From contig CAIIXF020000009.1 in the NCBI GenBank assembly GCA_903813345.2, positions 17,571,759 through 17,635,758 on the forward strand: 64,000 nucleotides of DNA. The letters are read 5' to 3'. The DNA comes from Owenia fusiformis (lineage: Eukaryota > Annelida > Polychaeta > Sabellida > Oweniidae). The notes beneath the pieces are model-generated. The model saw nothing but the letters and a program-made list of their open reading frames with translations, searched no databases and had not been told where the DNA came from. A program made the translations under genes and the position numbers. Positions 1-12,700 of this stretch are shown piece by piece (positions within the stretch are counted from its first letter, which is position 1; every line of letters starts with the position of its first letter).

Positions 1-221
1 AGGCAACAACATTCCAACAGATATTATCAGAGCAATAGGTAATACAATTAGTAAATTTAATGAGGCCCCACAGAAAATGATGATTTAAACATCAAAGTGT
101 GTGATATGGTGACACCAGAGTAATTTGCATGAAATACAGGAACCGAAATATTCCAAAAATCTTAACAGTCTTCGGTATGCACCATTAAACAAACCTTCAA
201 ATATGAAAATATGAGAGCTTC

Positions 222-600
222 TTGTCACATTTAAAAGCCAATTATAAGGGTGGGATAACACTCAGAGTGTGGAAAATCATTACATTACACCGAATGAAGT
301 TTGAAGGGGATATAGAGAAGCAATCCATCTTTCTGTGTGTCCGGGCGATTACTCAAATACTGGTTGATGGATTTGATTCTTTTAAAGGTTTGATTCTAAT
401 GGGTTTAGGACCTCTGCTCAAAATGAATTTTCAATATGGCTGCTCAGTTCAAAATGGCCACCATTCTTTGTAAAAAAGGAAATCTTTGATAACTCAAATA
501 CTAGTTGACAGATTTGGTTCAAATTTTGGATGCTGATACCTAGAGATGAAGGAGCTTTGCTTAAGAAATTTGATATCTCAAATACCAATTTCTGTTTCAT
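222..600. repeat. Interspersed repeat, family 1 (also 9890-10470, 27000-27440, 60460-61110)
   Basis: Four loosely similar copies share text such as GATATAGAGAAG, 'caaataccagttgacagatttggttcaaattttat', 'gaaggaattttcaa' and 'aaaatggc'. No coding capacity is seen. The 1-638 stretch is otherwise intron of gene D. Confidence 0.6.
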
Positions 601-638
601 ATGATATGTTCAAGCTGTCTATTTATTGTTTATTTCAG

Positions 639-751
639 ACACTGCTATAGGGCACAATGCTGACCGACAGACTTTGTCCAATGACTATCTTGAGAGAACC
701 CAGATGTTATCTTCAGAACTGGGGCAGCTGAAGAGGGACAAACAAATGCAG
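639..751 (+). CDS. Gene D exon a (coiled coil)
   Basis: TATTTCAG acceptor, frame [20 protein letters not shown] ... [17 protein letters not shown] donor. Two bases of the first codon come from this exon, so the upstream exon must end in phase 1. Confidence 0.75.
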
Positions 752-3700
752 GTAATACCTCATATTGTGTCTGATATGATTTAGCACCACATACCATCAC
801 AGTGGCTGCAAAGGATATACATGTAGAGTGTAAAATGTTAGTCAATAAAATATGATTTTGATTATGAAAAAATGCAGAATTATTGTATGACAAGGATGCT
901 GTGAAAAAAGTGTAAAAATGACAAAAGTTACCTCAGACTCAGATCTATCCTTTGATTCTTTACTTTCTTCTCTTAGATCATTATTAATTAAGACTTTACT
1001 GACACATTTTTCTCAACATTCTTAACCTCACAATGAATGTGAATAATGCATACCCACTAATATTGATTCAAACATGACCATGCTCTATTTGAATTTCTAA
1101 ACCAATCAGAATGCAGCATAGCCAATAATGAATGTTCATTATTTCTCAATACAGGCACGACAATCCGCTTCAAGGAATCTATGTACATATATTGTGTTGT
1201 ATTATGACGTCACACCTGAGAATGACGAAAATAACAGCAAGTTTGGTTATTTCATTGACCTAAATCCCCAATTCTCTGAACAAGGTTTTCTTTTTTATGT
1301 TTGAATCGTAATAAATAATGATAGGCCATTCAATATGTTGAAACTCGTTGGACAGAATATCAGTACAAATGCACTCACCTTCAGTTTGTGCTTTGTACGA
1401 CATTCTGACCAACTCATGCTGAATTTCACCATATTGAATGGCCTATCATTATTTATTCCTTAAATAATATCATTTAAAAGGATTCATAAAATATATCATT
1501 GTTGAATGTTGGTACATGTATTAAATGATCAATGGCTATCTGCTGCTATCAAACTATTGAATAAGCATTTGTACTTTCATCTGCAGACCATCCCCAAATT
1601 AAAGTGAGTTTAATAAATGATTGAGTGTTGATAATCGATCAGAAAGATCATTATGATTTGCTTTAACTCATCTTGTAATATTTATTAAATACTTTTCTTA
1701 TAATACTGTATGTGTAAAAACATACACTTGAATGTTAGTGTCTATTGAATATTTGGAACAATATTTCTAGAAAACAAAAATACAGATACATTTAAGAATT
1801 CAATTATTGAGCTTTAGAACTATATACTTGCACATGGAACTTGGTTTGAAAGTGGGACAATAGTATTTTGTTATGAATCAGTAATAGAATGCAGCATAAT
1901 ACATTAATTTTCTGCACATGTACAATAGCAGTGTCAAAACGGTTTTACCGGGATGTGGCAGTTTTAGGGAATTAAGTGGGCTGTTGTTTTTTTATATTTT
2001 ATTACAGCTTTTTTATTCAGTTTTACATTGAGTTGTCCATGCAATTCGTAGATTTAGAGAATTCAGAATCTGTAACTTAGGACATAAATTAAGAATACAT
2101 TGAGCTATTCAGTTAGTTTAGTTATATGAAATTTGCATTTGTACAAGGTTGAAAATACATGGCATTGTTCAGTTCATACGTCGAGAGAATGTAAAATTTG
2201 TATTTGGACATGGGTTAAGAACTGGTGATGTTTTACTGGATAGAATACAGTGTTTCAGCAAAAAGTTAAAGTCAATGGACTGACATGTGAATGTTGTCTC
2301 TCTCAGACAATTTCTACGGCATTCATTTAATGTTCTGGTGTTTGGTATTATCTTGTCATTGTGTCCTCTCAGGCATGCTCTTTGCTGTGTAGACCACCAT
2401 GTTACTTGAACTGAAACTAAACATATGTAGTTTATGTAAAGAGAAATGGGTTTGATGCAGAATTTCAGTAAGACATTTTCTGTCTATGGTGATTCAAGTC
2501 TCACTGTGATAAATAGTCTTACTTCGATGGTTTTTATAATTACATTGTGATCACACACTGATGACTGATGCTTGTATGTTTACTTCATTGTTATGGTCAA
2601 TAAGTAAAACGAATTTGATTTCTTTAATTTATTACATACTTAGATAATTGGGATTTAAATTTAAAAAAACATGAAAAACAACATTGGCAACATTGAGCAA
2701 GACAAGCCCTATCCAAAGAAATCCAACATACTGTACACAGCCAATATAATTCGACACCGTTTCGGCATCAAAAAAATTCGGCACCGTTTCGACACCGTTC
2801 CGGCACCGAAACCTTTCGACACCAAAATTTGCTACCGGACTAGTCACTCCATTTGGTGCCAAAACGGCACTGATAATTGGCACCGAAACGGTGTCGAAAA
2901 TCAGATTGCATTTTGGGGGTGTACCTCTATTACCCCTAGGGGAACTGGCACTGTTGGAACTGCAAAGACCACATGACTTCTTACAATATCTGGCCATATA
3001 GGTTGGGTTCTTGGTACATTCCCCTGCTTGTTTCCAAGATGCACAACTTTGTCTGTTGTCAACACACACTCCTTAAGAAGAATGGTTATTTTCCACATTT
3101 TTAGTATACAGTAATTGAATACCAACATGGAAGGTGGAATGTAGAAAGTGTTCATTGGACAACATATGACAAAGTAAACAACAAAACAAAAACCAACTTT
3201 TATTTTTTTATTAATCACATCACGCAGTTGAAGTATGTTGCAGAGGCTTTCCAGCTGCTCCCCTACATAAAGCCCTTAAGGATATTGGTGCCAAAACCAG
3301 AGGAGTTAGAAGTACTGATGATGCTACTTGTCCACTTTATTGACCTTCCAACCCTCACCGCCATCTTCAATGTATTGTAGCATAGCCATAGCATCATGAC
3401 AGCGATGTTTAATAAAACTAATCATATGAGCCATTCATTAGATTTAGTCAACATCAAACCTTAATATTTATCCAATTACAGTGATGGGTTGGGCACTAGG
3501 GTGGACTGACTTTTTATCATAACTTATTCACATTAGCCCTTACCACAAGATTTAATTCTGTGTATTCATTAAACAAACCTGTGTATATTTAACACCCATG
3601 GAGCGAATCATGTGTTTATCCTAGGTAGGTGTTCACTACAGAGAGGCAATTTTATACAGAACTCAGTGGAGTGTGTGCCGGGAAGATGTGTTCACTAGAC

Positions 3701-6700
3701 ACAGATGTTCATTAGAGAGAGGTGTTCACGAAGACAGCTTTTACTGTACAATATATTCTGAAATGTTAATAAGAAATGAGCAATGACTAGTTCTAATTCT
3801 TTTGTCAACATACCTCTGCTACTTCCAGTGGCACCATTGCTAGTAGCTGTGCAGAAGCCACATGATTTTGTGCAGAATACCTTCATATATGTAACACTCT
3901 TAGTACACCATCCGTTCCTCTGCCAGTATAGACAATGTATGTGTCTATCCACACATGGCACGCCTTCTAATAAAAAAGTAGACAAAAGTGCATCATTAGG
4001 GATGAACAAATAACACTGAGACCTGTTACACAGCTGGTTGAGTCTAACTTAGCAATTGTGTTACAGGTTAGCTAAAATTGAGTCCAAACTGTCTATCGAA
4101 TGAAGGAATTCCCTCACCAATCAATATTTGATGCTGAGCATTGCATAATTGAAATGCATCATTACACATGCCCATTGCTCATCAAGTTCCCACCAGTGAC
4201 TATCAGAACCAAGTATAGCCATGGATGAATGAGGTTGCAGAGCCATTGGGTGGGAAGGTCTCATTTAAAGAGCCAGGCCATTATATTTTACCAAGAAATA
4301 TCAATAGTTTGAAGTTTCACACAATTCATTTTTTTACATAGAAGCTGCACAATCTAGGACTAAATAAAACCAAATAAATAAAGTCAACTATCATTCTGCT
4401 TGAATTCTGTTAGTATCAAGTTCGTAGATATTATTTTTTGCACAAGTAAAGAATTACCTTCTGGTCCACATGTTTGTTGGCCACAAATCTGTGTTTCAAT
4501 AAAACTCCCAACACATATGCCTCTTAGACAGGTATGGAATCTACGCCTTGTCCCACCACCACAAGTCTTAGAGCAACTGCTCCAAGCTCCCCAATTTCCC
4601 CACACACCTGGAAGCATACAAGTAAGTTCTTTAGAAGGAATGTTCAACATTACCAAAGATATATGTAGATCATCATTGATTTTCAAAGACATTGTGATGC
4701 GACAAATCAGTAGGCCCCAGGGTAACTTTACCAGATTCCAATTGTCTTCTGAAGAAGTCTCTGAGCTGACAAGTACCCTTTCAAACCCTTTATCATATGA
4801 TATGGTTTGGGTTCTGTTGCATTGTTATCTAAATCATATGATATGGTTTGGGTCTTCTACTGCATTGCTATTTAGATCATATGATGTGGTTTGGGTCTTC
4901 TGATGCATTGTTATCTAAATCATATGATATGGTTTAGGTCTTCTGCTGCATTGTTATCTAAATCATATGATATGGTTTAGGTCTTCTGCTGCTTTGTTAT
5001 CTAAATCAGATGCTATAGTTTGGGTCTTCTGTTGCATAATGTTATCTAAATCATATGATATGGTTTGGGTATTCTGTTGCATTGCTATCTAGATCATATG
5101 ATATGGTTTGGGTCTTCTTCTGCCTTGTTATCTAAATCATATGATATGGTTTAGGTCTTCTGCTGCTTTGTTATCTAAATCATATGATATGGTTTGGGTC
5201 TTCTGCTGCATTGTTATCTAAATCATATGATATGGTTTGGGTCTTCTGCTGCTTTGTTATCTAAATCAGATGCATATATACTTTGCAAATTTTAATTGAT
5301 GATTGAAATTATGGTTAGGTACAAGATCAGCCCATAAATGTAATTGAATTGAAAGGGAATGTATTTAAGTCCATTATGCCAATGCAATATAATTTTAAAA
5401 GAAGAATATTTGATTTGATAATAATATATCTATAATGTTGAGTTAAGTTTTAGGAGAGAGCAAGAGTCAGGGTCAATCTTGGAAGAACACCAAGATATCA
5501 GACCCTGTCTCTTTTTCTTTGTAACATTCTTATATGGAATAGATACCGAATCAGAGTAACCTTGATTTTCACAAGCCTGGCTGTTACACCTTCTGTTTTC
5601 AGTAATGCCACCAGAACATGTTCCTCTGATACAGGAGCGAGATCTCCTCTGATATCCACCTTCACAACTTTCAGAACAGGAACCCCAATTACTCCACGCT
5701 CCCCATATACCTGCAGTGGTGATAAAATAGCTCTTTTTACCACAGTTAACATATCTTTTTTTATTAAGTTTTAAGCGAGATCACCTTATGAAAAATGGTT
5801 AAAATCAAACATTTGGGATAAAGCCAACTTTGTCCTCTTGAATGTACAGTACCTTAGATCATGAGAAATGTCGGCTGTGTTGGCTATAGCTTCTCAAATG
5901 GTGACAATAGGGAGATTTAAAAATGTTGTCAAATATAACCCTCCCAAATTGGAGGGTTGCATTTTCTGTGGTTGTGGTTCTGTATATAAGAAAAAATTGT
6001 TCTACCTATGTCTGGGCATATCTGAGCTATACAAGTCTTTGTGTCTCTTATCGTGCCACCAGAGGTCATACGTGATCTTGTTTGAAGTCCCCTACCACAT
6101 GTCTTAGAACAAGTACTCCATCTCTCCCAGGTACCTGTTAACATATGTTTATGTATTATGATTATTTTATTTATTTCATATCTATGTTTTTGGATAATAG
6201 AAAGAATCTCATGATGACAGTCAGTCATATACCTATCTTCGTTAAGTTAATGATAACTTTGAAAGTTAATCCTAGCATGATTGTATATGTCACCTGATTC
6301 TGGGCAGGGTTGTGTTCTGCAAGTCTTTGTTTGACTTGTAGTGACACCAGAGGTAATACGTGATCTTCTTTGAACTCCACCACCACATGTCTTTGAACAA
6401 GTACCCCATCTTCCCCAGGTACCTGTAAGTATTTATTTGTTCGTACATAACATTTTTTTTCTTTTAAGATTTGGAAAAACAGAAAGAATATCATCACAAA
6501 AAATTTTCCGATGACAGTCATTCATATATATCTATAAATGATAACTTTGAAAATTAATTCAAACTTGTGTATGTCACCTGATACTGGGCAGGATTGTGTT
6601 CTGCAAGTCTTTGTTTGACTTGTAGTGACACCAGATATTGAGCGTGATCTTCTTTGAACTCCACCACCACAGGTCTTTGAACATGTACCCCATCTCCCCC

Positions 6701-9700
6701 AGGCACCTTAAAACATTTAGATTAACAGAAAAAATATCATCATAAAAATCTTCGGATGACAGCCAATCATATAATCAAGGAATAATAACTTTGAAAATTA
6801 ATTATCGCATCGAACGAAGTTCGGAGAGATATAAGGAACGCCTCTGGCCGTCCATCCATCTGGGCAATAACTGAAATACCGTTGGCCCGATTTTGTTCAT
6901 ATTTTGTACACATATACCCTATGGGGGTAGAAATTCTGCTCGAAAACTGATTTTCAAAATGGCCGCTCATTTAAAAATGGCGGTCATTTTAGTGCCGATT
7001 TTACAGTAATTTAGATACAATATGTAAAACTGTCATAGCAATATGTTTTAAATGTAAAAAAATTATATAGGACATTAATAAAACTAGAAATGTAGATATT
7101 AAAGAAGCACATCTTGAAAAATGGCGGCCTTTACTCGCTATTTTACGATTTTTGCTATAACTCGAAAAGTAGTGGAACGACTTTGTTTATATTTGGTATG
7201 TGAATAATATGAGCATGGCCCACTGTCTAATGACACTTTTGGTAGAAGGTGGCCATTTTGAAAAGTGGCCGCTATTTTAACGTAATTTACTTTAACTCGA
7301 AAAGTAGTAGAGCGATTTTGTTCATATTTGGTATGTGAATACTATAAGCAGGACACACTGTCTAATGACACTTTTGGTAGAAGATGGCCATTTTGAAAAA
7401 TGCTTTATACTTTGCTTGTAAAAATACCAGCCATGGCTGTTCGATGGGATTTGCTACGCTTTGGCGTTGCTGTTGTCTAGTTCAATCTTGATTGTGTATG
7501 TCACCTGATTCTGGGCAGGGTTGTGTTCTGCAAGTCTTTGTTTGACTTGTAGTGACACCAGAGGTTATACGTGATCTTCTTTGAACTCCCCCACCACATG
7601 TCTTTGAACAAGTTCCCCATCTCCCCCAGGTACCTATAGATATGTAGATAATCATTATTAAGCATTACATTGAATGTTTTCAATAATTGGTATAAGAGAA
7701 AAACGATGTTAAATTCATTTTGCCATATCGATACCAATCCTTTTAAAGTTGAATAGTTAAGTGTAAGCTTAATGGACCACCTACCTTTCATAAGAAGCAG
7801 TATAGGGTTTACGTTTGATAAACCATTCGTACTGGCTCTTTGGAGAAATACAGTAATGGCCAAGGATGAAGATAATAATGGCCTTGAGCCTTCAGCCCTT
7901 GACCATTATTTCACCTAATAGCCAGTCCTCATAGTTTATTCATTACATGAACACTTAAATATAGTGTAAAATAATTTTGTGTCACCTGTTGTATTTGTGC
8001 AAGGTTGTGTTCTGCAAGTCTTTGTTTGACTTATAGTGACACCAGATGTTGTACGTGATCGTCTTTGAACTCCTCCTCCACACATCTTTGAACATCTCCC
8101 CCATCTCCCCCAGGGTCCTGTAAGCATTATAGCATTGTTTTCTCATTTTTTCTCAAAGCTAGAATGCAATATATAAAAATCTGTCAGCAGTTACTTAAAA
8201 ACATTATATACTTTTAAATGTAACAAATACCAGGAAAATATAAGATGGTTATTTGAATTTGAAAAATTGCACATATTATTGATATTTATATTTAATTTAA
8301 ATAATATGAGTAAAAGAGACTACCTATATTTGGACATGATTCTGGCCTGCAAGTTTTTGTTTGACTTGTAGTGACACCAGATATTGAGCGTGATCTTCTT
8401 TGAACTCCCCCACCACATGTCTTTGAACATGTACCCCATCTTCCCCATGTACCTGTAAGTATTTGTTTGTTCCTACATAACATTTATATTTTTCTTCTAA
8501 GATCATCACAAAAAAACTTGAACATGTACCCCATCTTCCTCAGGCATCTTAAAACATTTATATCAAAGGAAAGAATATCATTAAGAAAAAATCTCCTGAT
8601 AACAGCCAATAATATATATCAAGGAATAATAACTTTGAAAATTAATTCAAACTTGATTGTGTATGTCACCTAATTCTGGGCAGGGTTGTGTTCTACAAGT
8701 CTTTGTTTGACTTGTAGTGACACCAGATATTAAACGTGATCTTCTTTGAACTCCCCCCCCCCACATGTCTTTGAACAGGTACCCCATCTTCCCCAATTTT
8801 TCTCACTTTCAAGTGGGTGCAAACAGCTTTTCAGGTGGATGCTGCCAACTTGCTTTAATGCTGTGGAGATAACTGAACTTATTGTGTATGTCATTTGATT
8901 CTGGGCATGGTCGTTTTCTGCAAGTCTGTTTGACGTGAAGTGACACCAGATGTTGAACGTGATCTTCTTTGAACTCAACCACCACATGTACTTGAACAGC
9001 TATCCCATCTTCCCCAGGGACCTGTAAACTGGTCTTTTTCAAACTGATTATGACTTACTTGTACCGTTAGTTGTTCTACTTGAATGACCATATATACTTT
9101 GAATGCCTTGGATGTCATCTGTGTGTAACTGCAAGTTAGGCTGATATCCTCCGTAATAAGCATACATCACAGCATCCCTTACAGTGCTATGCTGCATTCC
9201 CAAGGAGTGTCCAAATTCATGAACTGCCACCCAGTAAAGGTTTATACCTTTCTTGGAGTTTGCAGTCCATTTTTCACTCTCATCAAAATGGATAAGTCCA
9301 TTTTGAGGAAGTGCAGCATGGGCAAGTACTTTTCCTCGTCCATCAAAAGGAAATCCATCACCATGATCAAATGACACAAACTTAATGTTGAGATTTGCAT
9401 TGTTTGTATAGACTTGTTGGAAACTTAGATTTGTGACATCAGCCCAAACCTGTAAATATTAAAGGCAGAATCTGATCCATAGGGGGTGACAAAATTACAA
9501 GCAACATTTATAATTGACCTACCAATCTATTCCTTACAATATCAAATACAATATCTCCCAAAAGATTCACAATATGTTATAAATTGGTGAAGTTATTCAT
9601 GATTCAAAGTGCAAAAATGAGTGAAAATGTTTAAATTCTTCCAAATAATAAGAATGGTAACCATTCTTCTAGAAAAATAATACATTATTGTAAAAATCTT

Positions 9701-12700
9701 TAGTTTTCCTGGACTAAAGTATGCACTTCTGTGATTTTTAGAAAATAGACATGACAAGAAATGACATGAGCCAAAAATATTCTAAAATTGAAACAATTTT
9801 TTGTTTAGCCTGCTCACTATATCTGATTCTCTCTTTAAATATAGGTATAATGAATTACATTTTTGGGGTATTTTTTATGGGGAAACTATCTGAATTTCCA
9901 TTCATCCTTCTGTTCATCTGTCTGTCTATCCATCCATCTGTCCAGGTGATAATTCAAATACCGACAGATTTGACTCAAATTTTATAGGCATATTCCTGAA
10001 GGAGATAGGATCTCTGCTCAAGAAGGAATTTCTAAAATGACTGCTCAATTCAAAATGGCTACAATTTTTCTTGTGATTAATTTCAAAGTTCATCTTCAAA
10101 AAGATTGTCTGCAAAGTCTGCAATTTTTTGTAAAATAATGAAGTCTTTGATAACCTACATACCAGTTGTCAGGGTTGACTCAAATTTAATGATAATGCTG
10201 ATGCCTTAGGGATATATAACTCTGCTCAAAAAGGAATTTTCAAGATGGCACTGAATTCAAATACATGTGTAGCTGCCATTTTTTCTTTGATATACTCACA
10301 AAACCAATTGACAGATTTGGTTCAAATTTTTGAGGGATATAAGAATTCTCTGGTGACAAATTGTTATAGTCTCCAAATCTTTTTTGGACGGTGTTCAGCA
10401 GTTCTATTTCCTCATGAAGGAATTTTCAAGATGGCTGCTGGATTAAACATGGCCACCATGAAAATTTTCATGTTCAAAATAGTCACAAGAGTAATCTTTA
10501 TATCCTGAACCTCATACAGGATAATATCTATATTGTAACTTTTCTAGGAATTAAAGTGCATGAACAGTATGTACCTTGAATGCATTCGCAAAGTCTCGAT
10601 TGATTTGTGATCTTGGTAGGTCTGGAGTATAATTCCATATCTTGTATGTAATTCTTCGACGGGGCCAACTACCTTAATGGCATAATAAAAGTCTATCACT
10701 ATTTGTCCAATATAACCTGACACCGATTATGTGTTTGAAATATTTAAAGGGCTCAGTCTCAAAATATAACAATGTTTAATGTGAAGGACTTGATATAGAA
10801 CACTACTGTTTTGATGGATATATTATATATATAGGTGTTATGTACTGGGAGGTTTAGGTACAGGGTTGATCCCTTATGAAATATGCGGTCCCTTGAGAGA
10901 ATAATGAATAATCCCTGTATTAGAAACTGATCATACATATAAAATGTGTCGCATACTGAGATTCTAGGTTCATTTGTCAACATTCTATGGAGTGAGACTG
11001 GGATGGTTGCAGAGCTTGGTAATCGTGAACTAGATAGAGAACTACGTATCCAACCTGCTTCCTAGATACTCTGTATCGTAGTATTCCCATAATGTTATGT
11101 ATCTAGAAGCTCAGTAGGTATGGGATGCATTTCAATGGAGAGGTTAAGCAAATACGGTTTTTCAAAACGTATACGTAAACGCAAAGTACATTGAATCAAC
11201 ATAGGATTGTATCGCTTTAGTCTACTTCAGATACCCGTTCAACTTCAAAGTTGCGTGTTTAGAACGGCAGTTTTTAATTTTTCACGTTGCTATCAACGGG
11301 AATCATTATACTCATGTCTGTTGAATACTATCCTTGCAATTTTGATTTCGATGCAGAGTATAATTCTTTCTGAAGAAGATGATGTATGTTACGCATGATT
11401 TAACTCCAATAATCTTACGAAACGAGCTCGTTTAAAATATGTATTAGAAAACCAGCTATTGAACTTCATCAAGCTATGGTGTAGTCTAAACAAACACTAG
11501 AGCTGAACGGCTATTTATGTGTGAACTCTACATGTATTTGTATAGGGCCGATTGATACGTTTAAGTTGCGTTTTGGATTTTATACGGTAGCTTAACCTCT
11601 CCAATATTACCTTGAGTTGCATATCTCTTTTGTCGTTGACTCTGTGAAGCTCTGTCTGGTAAACCACATCTGGGCTTGTTCATCATTGCTATTGTGGCAG
11701 AATCTATTTCACCTATTTTTAGTATATGACATTATTTTGTAAATACTTAGTGCAAATCAAAATTGCATTTGAAGATACAATGAATGAATTAAAAAAGCAT
11801 GAGTTAATATGAGGATAACATTCTAATACCAGATTGTGAGAGATAAGCATATCTCTGGAATGTTTTTATGGCTTCTCTGTAGTCAACTATTGCCTCTGCC
11901 AAGATGTTAGAAGATGATCTACTTATGGATGGTAGGTAACCAAACTGTATCAGGTACTTCTGGAAATAGAATAAATATATATGTTATAGATATTTTATAT
12001 TATATTTCTTCTCAAAATTCTTGCTGGAAAACAGACAATTGATCTCATAGTATCATGCAATTTCAGTTTTTATGTCACCACCAAAAGTGGTGACATATTG
12101 TTATGGTCTCCGTTTTTTTGCGACGGCGGTTGGTGGTTGGCGTCCGGTGGTTGGCGTCCGGCGGTTGGCGTCCGGCGGTTGGCGTCCGGCGTCTGTAACA
12201 ATTTCTTACAACTTCCTATAACTTAACAAATACTGTTTAGACTGACTTCAATTTTTTTGTAAATCATCTACATGTTCTCAGAAGCTCAAATCTGACTTTA
12301 GATTTGACATTTGACCTTCAATGACCTTCTCAAGGTCAAAAAGGTCTTTTTTCAACTTGCTTCACATTGACTAAATTTTTTTTCAAAATCATCTACATGT
12401 TCTCAGAAATTCAAATCTGACTTTAGATTTGACATTTGACCTTCAAATCTGACTTTAGATTTGACATTTGACCTTCAATGACCTTCTCAAGGTCAAAAAA
12501 GGTCAAAAAGGTCTGTTTTCAACTTGCTTCAAATTGACTAAATTTTTTTTTCAAATTATCTATGTGTTCTCAGAAATTCAAATCTGACTTAAGATTTGAC
12601 ATTTGACCTTCAATGACCTTCTCAAGGTCAAAAAAGGTCAAAAAGGTCTGTTTTCAACTTGCTTCAAATTGACTAAAAAAAATTTTCAAAATCATCTACG

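Noticed and set aside
2671-2976. Plus-strand 101-residue frame opposite the gene A terminal exon
   Set aside because: It is the antisense of the ShK exon and the GC-rich repeat; no independent evidence.
3814-3966. ShK modules as venom-type channel toxins
   Set aside because: They are C-terminal modules of proteases with full MMP domains; ShK folds are widespread in non-toxin enzymes.
4400-4903. Plus-strand 167-residue frame
   Set aside because: Shadow of the TSP1 exon and the 43-bp minisatellite.
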